Positions 1 through 5,644 of a stretch of DNA of 13,474 nt are shown one piece after another; the first letter of the stretch is position 1, and each line of letters starts with the position of its first letter. The DNA is from RFSX01 sp964495785. GTDB taxonomy: Bacteria > Bacteroidota > Bacteroidia > Chitinophagales > Saprospiraceae. Both the position numbers and the translations under genes were made by a program. The notes beneath the pieces were generated by a model. The model had not been told where the DNA came from. It searched no databases and saw only the letters and a program-made list of their open reading frames with translations. The stretch lies in NCBI GenBank assembly GCA_964495785.1, contig CAZBXL010000084.1:1-13474 (forward strand). The letters run 5' to 3'.

Positions 1-61
1 TTGCGTCTATTAATCGAAAAAAACATGCTTTTTATCTAAGATGCGTGTATAAAACGGAACT

Positions 62-89
62 ATGCTTAACATAGTAGCTGTTATAGCAT
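62..89. promoter_or_regulatory. Inverted repeat, candidate PadR operator
   Basis: The arms are ATGCTTAACA (62-71) and TGTTATAGCAT (79-89). They are complementary over ten base pairs with one bulged T at 84, around a seven-base centre. The repeat ends directly before the candidate -7 box, so a bound dimer would cover the promoter spacer. PadR proteins bind imperfect dyads of this kind and often repress their own operon (known of the family); that this is the operator here is inference. Confidence 0.4.
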
Positions 90-97
90 TATATTTG
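90..97 (+). promoter_or_regulatory. Candidate Bacteroidota -7 promoter box
   Basis: TATATTTG matches the Bacteroidota -7 consensus TAnnTTTG at every fixed position and lies 20 bases before the padR start codon. No good TTTG -33 element is visible about 20 bases further upstream, where the inverted repeat lies instead. A weak -33 element would suit a regulated promoter. A match of this length is common in AT-rich DNA. Confidence 0.4.
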
Positions 98-116
98 TCA
101 TCAAATTAAAGATCTT

Positions 117-446
117 ATGAAAGTAGAAAACGCAAAAGCGCAGATGAGAAAGGGACTTTTGGAACTATGTGTCCTCTCTATTATCTCCAATAAAGAAATG
201 TATCCGTCAGATATTATAAAGCAACTCAAGGAGTCTAAAATGATAGTTGTAGAAGGCACTTTGTACCCTTTGTTAAACAGATTAAAAAACGGAGATCTTC
301 TAAGTTATTCTTGGAAAGAGTCTACCTCAGGACCGCCAAGAAAATACTATCAGATTACTGATACGGGAAAAGAATTTCTCAACGAACTCATTAGCACTTG
401 GGATTCATTAAATAATGCTGTAAAACAATCAATTCAAAACATTTAA
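117..446 (+). CDS. PadR-family transcriptional regulator
   Basis: This is a 109-aa winged-helix DNA-binding protein of the short PadR subfamily, which has little beyond the DNA-binding domain. The hallmarks are the N-terminal helix with RKGLLELCVLSII (about 11-23), the helix-turn-helix with YPSDIIKQL (29-37), the recognition-helix stretch EGTLYPLLNRL (46-56), and the wing with GPPRKYYQIT (72-81) followed by TDTGKEFL. The C-terminal helix (about 86-108) probably forms the dimer. The gene is followed 84 bases later by a PspC-domain gene on the same strand. In Bacteroidota, PadR genes of this size often precede PspC-domain genes (known), so it probably controls this small envelope-stress operon. 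An inverted repeat and a -7 box lie just upstream. The ATG at 117 is the natural start, as the conserved domain begins within ten residues. Confidence 0.9.
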   Translation: MKVENAKAQMRKGLLELCVLSIISNKEMYPSDIIKQLKESKMIVVEGTLYPLLNRLKNGDLLSYSWKESTSGPPRKYYQITDTGKEFLNELISTWDSLNNAVKQSIQNI

Positions 447-530
447 GATGACGACCATAAATTGAATATAGAATACAAAGCTATGTTCTTAAAATTTATA
501 GATCATCATTAATCAAAAATCAGAAAAATT

Positions 531-1181
531 ATGAAAAAAGTAATCAATATAAACTTAGCTGGAAGGGCATTCACGATAGATGAAGATGCATATGCAGAAT
601 TAGATAAGTATCTTAAGAATCTTGATAAACACTTCTCAAGATCACAAGGATCAGAAGATATTATGTATGACATTGAAAATCGTATAGCAGAACTTTTTGA
701 GGAGGATAGAGTAGGTGGTCCTATTGTATCGTTACCGAAGGTCAACAATATGAAACTCACGATGGGGATGCCAGAGGATTTTGCTACGGATGATACAGAT
801 GGTTTTTCTAAGACTTCATCCAAAAAGAAAAGAAAGAAAGCTAAAATGGATTCTGGACATTCAAAGCGATTATTTAGAGATCCAGATAACAAAGTATTGG
901 GTGGTGTGGCATCAGGATTAGCCGCTTACTTTGGTATCAAGGACCCCATAATCATTAGGATATTGCTCATTATGCTTTTCTTTGCTTTCGGATTCAGTGC
1001 CTTAATCTATATCATATTATGGATAGCAGTACCCCTTGCTAAGACGAGCAGTGACTTCTTAGCGATGCGAGGAGAAGACATTAATATAGATAACATTGCA
1101 AGGACAGTAGAGGATGGATTTAATGATCTTAAAGATAAGTTTGAAGAATTTGGCAATGATCTGAAGACGCGTATAAAGTAA
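531..1181 (+). CDS. PspC-domain membrane protein
   Basis: This 216-aa protein has a PspC domain at about 111-172. The domain starts with a basic KRLFRDPDNKVLGG, continues with GVASGLAAYFGI and D138-P, and carries two hydrophobic segments (about 139-153 and 154-170) ending in WIAVPLA. Residues 1-60 form an acidic, soluble domain beginning MKKVININLAGRAF and containing ENRIAELF, the type that precedes PspC in Bacteroidota. A lysine-rich linker (98-105) joins the two. The C-terminal tail (175-216) is helical and charged. PspC proteins sense or respond to envelope damage in enterobacteria; the Bacteroidota versions are less studied. The gene is co-directional with padR 84 bases upstream and is followed by a terminator at 1320-1352, so the two genes probably form one transcript. 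Confidence 0.88.
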   Translation: MKKVININLAGRAFTIDEDAYAELDKYLKNLDKHFSRSQGSEDIMYDIENRIAELFEEDRVGGPIVSLPKVNNMKLTMGMPEDFATDDTDGFSKTSSKKKRKKAKMDSGHSKRLFRDPDNKVLGGVASGLAAYFGIKDPIIIRILLIMLFFAFGFSALIYIILWIAVPLAKTSSDFLAMRGEDINIDNIARTVEDGFNDLKDKFEEFGNDLKTRIK

Positions 1182-1222
1182 GCTATCATATAATTAATTC
1201 ATTATCAAAACTCAGAATCAAC

Positions 1223-1291
1223 ATGGAAGAAATGATTACACTACTCATCCGACTCGTAAAGAATGGAAAAGTCATCGACTATATGGATTAA
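1223..1291 (+). CDS. Possible 22-aa small protein
   Basis: An ATG at 1223 opens a 22-codon frame ending at TAA 1289-1291. It encodes MEEMITLLIRL then VKNGKVIDYMD: a hydrophobic helix and a charged end. It lies 41 bases after the PspC gene and before the terminator, so it would be on the same transcript. No Shine-Dalgarno sequence is visible, but these are rare in this phylum. I do not recognise it; a frame this short can occur by chance, or it could be the remnant of a longer third gene. Confidence 0.25.
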   Translation: MEEMITLLIRLVKNGKVIDYMD

Positions 1292-1319
1292 CGTATAGAC
1301 ATGTACGCTTAATGATAAG

Positions 1320-1352
1320 AAAGAGATTCAATTTATTTTGGATCTCTTTTTT
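1320..1352 (+). terminator. Rho-independent terminator of the padR-pspC operon
   Basis: A ten-pair stem joins 1320-1329 (AAAGAGATTC) to 1340-1349 (GGATCTCTTT), with one T-G pair and a ten-base AT-rich loop. The right arm runs into a T-tract (1347-1352). It lies 138 bases after the PspC stop, with only the possible 22-aa frame between. It separates this operon from the outer-membrane protein cluster that follows. Confidence 0.75.
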
Positions 1353-1432
1353 AATGGATAATATCTAAATTAGATTAAGATGGAATATGATTAGTATCAT
1401 CACTAACCAATGAAATTCTTAAATTTATATTT

Positions 1433-2059
1433 ATGCAAGACTTTCTGCTATGGGATAGGGTTTCACGAAATTTAAGAGATGTTCTTTTAATATGTTTCTC
1501 TGTAATGATCTCACATTCGTTATATGGTCAGATATCACTCACTCCTCGATTAAGTTATAACTGGGCTAACTACCGAGTTAATGCTTGTCATACAGATGGA
1601 TGTCCTAATACGAGAAGTAATATAGGAATTGGATTAAATGCTTATAATAAATTATACAAAGATCTAAATTTAGTTGCGGGTATAAATTTTTACACCAATA
1701 AAGTGTCGTATCCAGATGGTGGGTTTTCAGTAGGTGATTTAGAGTTTAGACATTTTGATATAAAGATCGGAATTGAAAATAGCATATTTAACGAGAGGAC
1801 TAAAGTAGGGGTGGGACTTCAATTAGAGATTATGTACAGTCTTAGAGACATAGATAATAGAACCAATCAATTTGTTTATCCTTCAATGCAGAACTATTAT
1901 GGGTTTGAATTGACCGCAAGACATCAATTAAAGAATAATATTGAGTTATTTTTTGATGCTTTTTTTAATTTGAATCTGCCGAATAAAAATAGCGTTGTTC
2001 TATTATATCACACTAATTTTCAAGTGGGAATTGGATACCCTTTAAAATTAAAAATCTAA
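1433..2059 (+). CDS. Outer-membrane beta-barrel-like protein A1 (unit 1)
   Basis: This is a 208-aa exported protein of unknown function. A hydrophobic stretch (about 17-30) ending in SHSLYGQ looks like a signal peptide cleaved next to Q33. The mature part alternates polar and hydrophobic residues in short runs (ISLTPRLSYNW, LNLVAGINFYT, TKVGVGLQLEIMY, NNIELFFDAFF), as in a small beta-barrel of perhaps eight strands. It ends in a YP-containing last strand. Two cysteines, C52 and C57, lie in what would be the first loop and could form a disulfide. The residues before the signal core (1-16) are unusually polar, but no other in-frame start would keep the signal peptide. The gene is nine bases upstream of B1 and is a near-copy of A2 at 3274. 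Pore, adhesin or structural roles are all possible. Confidence 0.72.
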   Translation: MQDFLLWDRVSRNLRDVLLICFSVMISHSLYGQISLTPRLSYNWANYRVNACHTDGCPNTRSNIGIGLNAYNKLYKDLNLVAGINFYTNKVSYPDGGFSVGDLEFRHFDIKIGIENSIFNERTKVGVGLQLEIMYSLRDIDNRTNQFVYPSMQNYYGFELTARHQLKNNIELFFDAFFNLNLPNKNSVVLLYHTNFQVGIGYPLKLKI

Positions 2060-2068
2060 ATCTCTCAA

Positions 2069-2704
2069 ATGAAAAAGATTATTAAGAATGCTATAATATT
2101 ATTGACTTTTATTTGGCCTGTGTTTTCTATAAGTCAAGTTATTGTAACACCAAAAATTAGTGCTACACATAATCATTATTATTGGAATATAGAATCTCAA
2201 ACAGGTATAGAAAACCCTCAAGAGTGGACGTGGGGTGTAGGGGCAGTAGCGAGACTTCCACTACATAAAAAGTTATATGGACTACTTTCATTTAGTATAT
2301 ATCCATTTGGGCTAAAATATGTAGATGAGAGTTTCGGGGCTGACGTTCCAAACTTCATTGAAACTACCTCAACTGACATTTTTGATGTTAAATTAGGTTT
2401 AGATTATAAGCTTTATCCAAAGACTTTATTAGGTGTAGGTATAGAGATGGAACAATATTTTAATTCAAAGCTAACTACTTCGTTGAGTACTGTACGTGAC
2501 AGGAATTTTTTAAATCAAAAGTATTTTGGGGCCGAGATATCCCTTACTCAATGGATTGGAAAAGTAGAAATATCAGCAGATGTTTTTATAGGATTACATG
2601 AGGGTGGCATTGGATCTTCTTTTCGTCCTTCTGACGGAACGTTATTGTTTTATAACCATAAAAAATTGCAAATAGGTATAGGAATTCCTATTGATTTGAA
2701 GTAG
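2069..2704 (+). CDS. Outer-membrane beta-barrel-like protein B1 (unit 1)
   Basis: This 211-aa protein starts with a classical signal peptide: MKKIIKN, a hydrophobic core, then SISQ, probably cleaved near residues 20-23. The mature part begins VIVTPKISATHNHYYW, in register with ISLTPRLSYNW of A1, and ends LQIGIGIPIDLK, like the end of A1. A and B are therefore probably old paralogs (inference). Strand-like segments include KLYGLLSFSIYPFG, IFDVKLGLDYKLYP, TLLGVGIEMEQYF, FGAEISLTQW and VEISADVFIGL. It lacks the two loop cysteines of A. It starts nine bases after A1, so the two are probably co-translated. It is about 60-65% identical by eye to B2 at 3905, far less than A1 is to A2. Function unknown. 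Confidence 0.72.
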   Translation: MKKIIKNAIILLTFIWPVFSISQVIVTPKISATHNHYYWNIESQTGIENPQEWTWGVGAVARLPLHKKLYGLLSFSIYPFGLKYVDESFGADVPNFIETTSTDIFDVKLGLDYKLYPKTLLGVGIEMEQYFNSKLTTSLSTVRDRNFLNQKYFGAEISLTQWIGKVEISADVFIGLHEGGIGSSFRPSDGTLLFYNHKKLQIGIGIPIDLK

Positions 2705-2867
2705 AAAATATAATCAGTGGAAGATATTTTCTGTTATTTGATATTCTGAAATGTAATTTCGATTAACATAATTTCAACAATCTAAGCTAACTCCATTTTT
2801 AGTTTAGATGTTGTACTATAAGTCTTGATTGTAGCAAAGTTTTACTTGGTACTTTAAACTCGAACGA

Positions 2868-3036
2868 CGATAACGAAATAGTAGAATAGTAAAAATCCAG
2901 CATTATTCTTAAGATTAGAGCAATGTATGACTTCATCTTTTTAGTTGTATAATATTTTATCCTATCAGATTGAATATTTCGTTCGCGGTAACTCACGACA
3001 GTTCTATTAGATTACTTGTATTAAGTAGATACAACA
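2868..3036 (+). repeat. Direct repeat, copy 1: 3' remnant of the 74-aa gene plus flank
   Basis: These 169 bases match 4870-5038 without any gap, with about a dozen substitutions by eye (about 93% identity). The first 22 bases correspond to the last codons of the 74-aa gene and still read D-N-E-I-V-E-stop (stop TAG 2887-2889); the upstream part of that gene is missing. The other 147 bases match the noncoding flank of the complete gene. Five of the differences cluster at about 2954-2963. The hairpin TCGTG/CACGA present in copy 2 is broken by one base here. This is direct evidence that the duplicated unit once included the 74-aa gene. Confidence 0.88.
2869..2889 (+). pseudogene. Last codons of a truncated 74-aa gene copy
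   Basis: Six codons and a stop align in frame with the end of the gene at 4667-4891 (EIVE-stop conserved, and D instead of D at the preceding aspartate, N instead of Y). Upstream of 2868 the sequence no longer resembles the gene, and the frame runs back to a stop at 2800-2802 without an ATG start. It is therefore a 3' fragment left after deletion or unequal recombination, not a working gene. Confidence 0.7.
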
Positions 3037-3051
3037 GCTGAATCTATCGGT

Positions 3052-3264
3052 ATGTATAATGAGCCTTTAGAATTAATTAATGACTATGATAAACTTTATT
3101 CTTATCCCGTCTACTATGATGGTATGGGCAATAAAACATTTGATAAAAAACCACAATCATTTGGAAATAATGTTGACAACTTCTATGGAATAATTGTTAA
3201 GTTAGATTTTGATATAAAAGGTAAACTACTCAAAACTACTAAACAGTTATATCTAACTTTCTAA
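3052..3264 (+). CDS. Unrecognised 70-aa reading frame between the duplicated units
   Basis: The protein begins MYNEPLELINDYDKLYSYP and ends TTKQLYLTF. It is rich in Y, K, N and D, has no signal peptide or membrane segment, and could be a small alpha/beta domain or a fragment. It starts 15 bases after the end of the repeat copy 1, and its frame opens only at 3025, so it occupies DNA that has no counterpart in the second unit. The A2 start follows ten bases after its stop. It may be a remnant of a longer gene, or a chance frame in AT-rich DNA. I do not recognise it. Confidence 0.35.
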   Translation: MYNEPLELINDYDKLYSYPVYYDGMGNKTFDKKPQSFGNNVDNFYGIIVKLDFDIKGKLLKTTKQLYLTF

Positions 3265-3273
3265 TAATATATA

Positions 3274-3912
3274 ATGCTTTGTTTGTTTCAACTGGGATTG
3301 ATGTCATCATTGTTAAGATATTCACTAATGCTTTATCTCGCAATGATGATCTCACATTCGTTATATAGTCAGATATCACTCACTCCTCGATTAAGTTATA
3401 ATTGGGCTAACTACCGAGTTAATGCTTGTCATACAGATGGATGTCCTAATACGAGAAGTAATATAGGAATTGGATTAAATGCTTATAATAAATTATACAA
3501 AGATCTAAATGTAGTTGCGGGTATAAATTTTTATACCAATAAAGTGTCGTATCCAGATGGCGGGTTTTCAGTAGGTGATTTAGAGTTTAGACATTTTGAT
3601 ATAAAGATCGGACTTGAAAATAGCATATTTAACGAGAGGACTAAAGTAGGGGTAGGACTTCAATTAGAGATTATGTACAACCTTCGGGATATAGACAATA
3701 GAACCAATCAATTTGTTTATCCTGCAATGCAGAACTACTATGGTTTTGAATTGACTACAAGACATCAATTAAATAATAATATTGAATTATTTTTTGATGC
3801 TTTTTTCAATCTTAGTTATCCAAATAGGGGTGTTATAGATTTATTATATCATACAAATTTTCAAATGGGGATAGGATATCCTATAGTCAAATTAAAATCT
3901 AATCATGAGTAA
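3274..3912 (+). CDS. Outer-membrane beta-barrel-like protein A2 (unit 2)
   Basis: This 212-aa protein is the second copy of A1 at 1433. From MISHSLY (residue 25) to about residue 137 the two proteins differ at only a few positions; the C-terminal quarter is more different. The signal peptide is better formed than in A1: a hydrophobic run ending SHSLYSQ, cleaved near Q33. The ATG at 3301 (residue 10) is an alternative start that gives a more ordinary signal-peptide length. The loop cysteines C52 and C57 are kept. The gene overlaps B2 by eight bases, while A1 and B1 are separated by nine, so the coupling of the pair differs between units. Function unknown; outer-membrane location is inferred from the signal peptide and strand pattern. 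Confidence 0.72.
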   Translation: MLCLFQLGLMSSLLRYSLMLYLAMMISHSLYSQISLTPRLSYNWANYRVNACHTDGCPNTRSNIGIGLNAYNKLYKDLNVVAGINFYTNKVSYPDGGFSVGDLEFRHFDIKIGLENSIFNERTKVGVGLQLEIMYNLRDIDNRTNQFVYPAMQNYYGFELTTRHQLNNNIELFFDAFFNLSYPNRGVIDLLYHTNFQMGIGYPIVKLKSNHE

Positions 3913-4534
3913 CAAAATTGGATTTTATTTCACTTTAGTGATAATTTTTTGTCCATTAATATTATTTGGACAAGTTTTAATAACGCCTAAAATAAGTACT
4001 ACTCACAATTATTATTATTGGAATTCTAATCCTACAATAGAAGATGTCCAAAAATGGACTTGTGGCATAGGAGCCGCGGCACGACTTCCTCTCAGTAAAA
4101 AATTGTATGGACAATTTTCATTTAATGTTTACCCATTTGGATTAAGACTGAAAGATGAAAGAAAAGATTTTCATGATCCAGATTTTGTAGTAACAACCTA
4201 CACTGATATTTTTGATATCAAGTTAGGATTAGATTATAAGCTTTATCCTAATACGTTATTGGGTGTTGGTATAGAAATGGAGCAATACTTTAATTCAATC
4301 AGTACTTTCTCTCTGAGTAGTTTGGAAGATATACCTTACGTTAATCAAAAGTATTTCGGCTTTGAATTGTCTCTAACCCAGTGGCTAAAAAAAATAGAGA
4401 TCTTCGCAAATGTTTTTATTGGATTGCATGAAGGAGGTGTAGCATCTTATCCATCATTATCTAATGGTAAGCTAGTGTTTTTCTCCCATAAGAAATTAGA
4501 ATTAGGTATAGGTTTTCCTATTGGTAAGAGGTAG
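3905..4534 (+). CDS. Outer-membrane beta-barrel-like protein B2 (unit 2)
   Basis: This is a 209-aa paralog of B1. It has a hydrophobic signal peptide ending LILFGQ (cleavage near residue 22-23) and a mature start VLITPKISTTHNYYYW. Long blocks are shared with B1: ARLPL-KKLYG, the YPFGL strand, DYKLYP, TLLGVGIEMEQYFNS, NQKYFG, LTQW and VFIGLHEGG. Between them the loops differ, with a three-residue gap after the first strand. Conserved strands and variable loops are what is expected of a barrel under different surface selection. Its ATG lies inside the A2 coding region (ATGAGTAA, eight-base overlap), so translation is probably coupled. The 74-aa gene follows 132 bases later. Function unknown. 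Confidence 0.72.
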   Translation: MSNKIGFYFTLVIIFCPLILFGQVLITPKISTTHNYYYWNSNPTIEDVQKWTCGIGAAARLPLSKKLYGQFSFNVYPFGLRLKDERKDFHDPDFVVTTYTDIFDIKLGLDYKLYPNTLLGVGIEMEQYFNSISTFSLSSLEDIPYVNQKYFGFELSLTQWLKKIEIFANVFIGLHEGGVASYPSLSNGKLVFFSHKKLELGIGFPIGKR

Positions 4535-4535
4535 T

Positions 4536-4615
4536 TTACTGTGAAAAAATTTAAAAATTTTCAGGTGAAATTTGATCGCATTTTTATTAAGCGAATATGA
4601 GCTTTCACTCAGTAA
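4536..4615. repeat. Long inverted repeat downstream of B2
   Basis: TTACTGTGAAA (4536-4546) is complementary to TTTCACTCAGTAA (4603-4615) apart from two unpaired bases, with 56 bases between. Inside lies a second AT-rich dyad, TGAAAA (4542-4547) with TTTTCA (4558-4563). There is no T-tract for a standard terminator. It could fold in the B2 3' untranslated region or the leader of the 74-aa gene. Unit 1 has no obvious counterpart after B1. The functional meaning is open. Confidence 0.3.
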
Positions 4616-4666
4616 TATTCAATTTATCTTAGCTAAATAACTACCTTACAGATATAAAGCAGAATA

Positions 4667-4891
4667 ATGAAATTGAATCTACTTAGTTGTGATGCTCCTC
4701 GACCAGATCGGAGAGCGATTACCAAATGTATTGCAGAAGTCTCATCAAATATAGACGATAGCCTTGCTGGTGAGTTAACAGATATTCTCTTAGAAGGTGA
4801 TGCAGTAGATATTGAGGTTGAGGATAAAAATTTCAGCTCAGCATCACGAGCTTTACGAAAGTTGAGTATCGATTACGAAATAGTAGAATAG
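4667..4891 (+). CDS. Small 74-aa protein, possible L7/L12-C-domain-like fold
   Basis: No signal peptide or membrane segment is present, so it should be cytoplasmic, unlike the exported A and B. Predicted elements by eye are a strand (KLNLLSC, 2-8), helix (RRAITKCIAEVS, 15-26), helix (DDSLAGELTDILLEG, 30-44), strand (AVDIEVED, 46-53), helix (SSASRALRKLS, 57-67) and strand (DYEIVE, 69-74). This strand-helix-helix-strand-helix-strand order, and the length, match the C-terminal domain of ribosomal protein L7/L12; the similarity is topological only and is inference. The protein is acidic with C8 and C21. Its last codons and 147 bases of flank occur again at 2868-3036, showing that it was part of the duplicated A-B unit. 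Function unknown; an adaptor or regulator of the A/B proteins is possible. Confidence 0.7.
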   Translation: MKLNLLSCDAPRPDRRAITKCIAEVSSNIDDSLAGELTDILLEGDAVDIEVEDKNFSSASRALRKLSIDYEIVE

Positions 4892-5038
4892 TAAAAATGC
4901 AGCATTATTCTTAAGATTAGAGCAATGTATGACTTCATCTTTTTAGTTGTATAATTCCTTTTCCAATCAGATTGAATATTTGGTTCGTGGTAACTCACGA
5001 CAGTTCTATTAGATTAATTGTATTTAGTAGAAACAACT
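4870..5038 (+). repeat. Direct repeat, copy 2: end of the 74-aa gene plus flank
   Basis: This is the intact counterpart of 2868-3036, at a constant offset of 2002 bases. It covers the last codons of the 74-aa gene and 147 bases of noncoding DNA. Noted inside: the palindrome CTTAAG in a wider partly symmetric region between CATT and AATG, and a hairpin TCGTG (4985-4989) with CACGA (4996-5000) around GTAACT. No open frame is shared by the two copies after the TAG, so any conserved function would be at DNA or RNA level. Conservation could also simply reflect a recent duplication. Confidence 0.88.
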
Positions 5039-5102
5039 ATAAACCAACAAATCAAGGCACACGTTAATTCGCTATTGTTGTCATGGATTAACCTTTATCA
5101 AT

Positions 5103-5234
5103 ATGCGTATCGTTTTGTTATTTATCGTTACATCAACTATTATGTCATGTTCAGAAGCTGAAAATGTAACACCTACTGGACCTATGGCTTCATGTCTGAT
5201 GATGAATTTTTTCCGACTGTCGTTCCAGAACTAA
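5103..5234 (+). pseudogene. Lipoprotein signal peptide of the metallopeptidase, out of frame
   Basis: An ATG at 5103 opens MRIVLLFIVTSTIMSC, a complete lipoprotein signal peptide with lipobox TIMSC (lipidated Cys16), followed by a linker SEAENVTPTGP. This frame stops at 5232-5234 and overlaps the start of the metallopeptidase domain, which is read in the -1 frame. Related Bacteroidota lipoproteins carry signal peptide, PT-rich linker and this catalytic domain in one chain (recalled from the family). The two frames are therefore most likely one gene with a missing base between about 5178 and 5213, or a frame-shifted gene. Confidence 0.7.
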
Positions 5235-5605
5235 GACCATTTTATATCGCATTCGAAGAGGCAGCAGCAGCCAGAGGCTTTGATATAGACTTGACGAAAG
5301 AAGGCGTCACTGGTAACATAGTAGAACTTGGTAATAATGCAATTGCCGGTGTTTGCGTCCATCGAGACGATGCACCTAATAGAGTAGCTGTTGATATCGG
5401 TATCTGGAGAAGTTCATCTGATGCATTCAGAGAGGTGATTGTGTTTCACGAGTTGGGACATTGCGTGCTCGGCAGAGATCATTTAGATGAACAACAAGAG
5501 GGCATGTGTCAGAGCATCATGCATAGTGGGCTTACGGATTGCAAAATTCCTCTTGATGATTCTATACTAAGAGAAGAATATTTAGATGAGTTATTTTTCA
5601 ATTAG
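5192..5605 (+). CDS. Putative zinc metallopeptidase (HExxH) domain
   Basis: This 137-aa frame holds the catalytic part of a small secreted or lipid-anchored metallopeptidase. HELGH (86-90) is the zinc-binding HExxH motif. G94 and H97 follow; this resembles the metzincin HExxHxxGxxH but with one extra residue before the glycine. A Met-turn-like CQSIMHSGL (106-114) lies 20 residues after HELGH. Four cysteines (C55, C91, C106, C117) may pair, which suits an exported protein. The ATG at 5192 is the first start in this frame, but the conserved family begins with the lipoprotein signal peptide encoded at 5103 in another frame. If translated only from 5192 it would stay in the cytoplasm. Whether it is a pseudogene, a frameshifted gene or a sequence error is undecided. 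It ends 39 bases from the convergent permease gene. Confidence 0.7.
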   Translation: MSDDEFFPTVVPELRPFYIAFEEAAAARGFDIDLTKEGVTGNIVELGNNAIAGVCVHRDDAPNRVAVDIGIWRSSSDAFREVIVFHELGHCVLGRDHLDEQQEGMCQSIMHSGLTDCKIPLDDSILREEYLDELFFN

Positions 5606-5644
5606 AGAATTAATCTCCTTTCATCATTTATGTACTACTTACAA

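Larger units (their letters stand above)
2705..3051. other. Intergenic stretch without a convincing gene (347 bp)
   Basis: I see no protein gene here on either strand. The first half (2705-2867) is AT-rich with no recognised element. The second half (2868-3036) is the degraded first copy of a repeat found complete at 4870-5038, described separately. A reverse-strand open frame at 2799-2996 lies mostly inside that repeat and is not kept open by any recognisable protein. No terminator with a T-tract is visible after B1. Confidence 0.6.

Noticed and set aside
16..40. A-run/T-run dyad near the left edge as a terminator of a previous gene
   Set aside because: The stem would be only five A-T pairs with no G-C, too weak to call.
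509..892. Reverse-strand 127-aa open frame
   Set aside because: It is antisense to the PspC-domain gene, whose domain and flanking signals are clear; its composition (S- and F-rich) is that of an antisense reading.
2799..2996. Reverse-strand 65-aa open frame
   Set aside because: It lies largely inside the 169-bp repeat, has no recognisable protein character and no start signal. The matching DNA in copy 2 is noncoding flank and the end of the 74-aa gene on the other strand.
4667..4891. Genuine ribosomal protein L7/L12
   Set aside because: Only the fold order is similar. The N-terminal dimer domain, the hinge and the characteristic glycine and lysine pattern are absent, and no ribosomal genes are near.
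1433..5040. Transposon or integron origin of the duplicated cluster
   Set aside because: No transposase or integrase, no terminal inverted repeats and no target-site duplications are visible. The repeats are direct and contain genes, as in segmental duplication.
5207..5213. Firm call of programmed -1 frameshifting in the metallopeptidase gene
   Set aside because: The heptamer has the right shape, but six T in AT-rich DNA is common, no strong downstream structure is obvious, and a single-base deletion explains the data equally well. Kept only as a finding.
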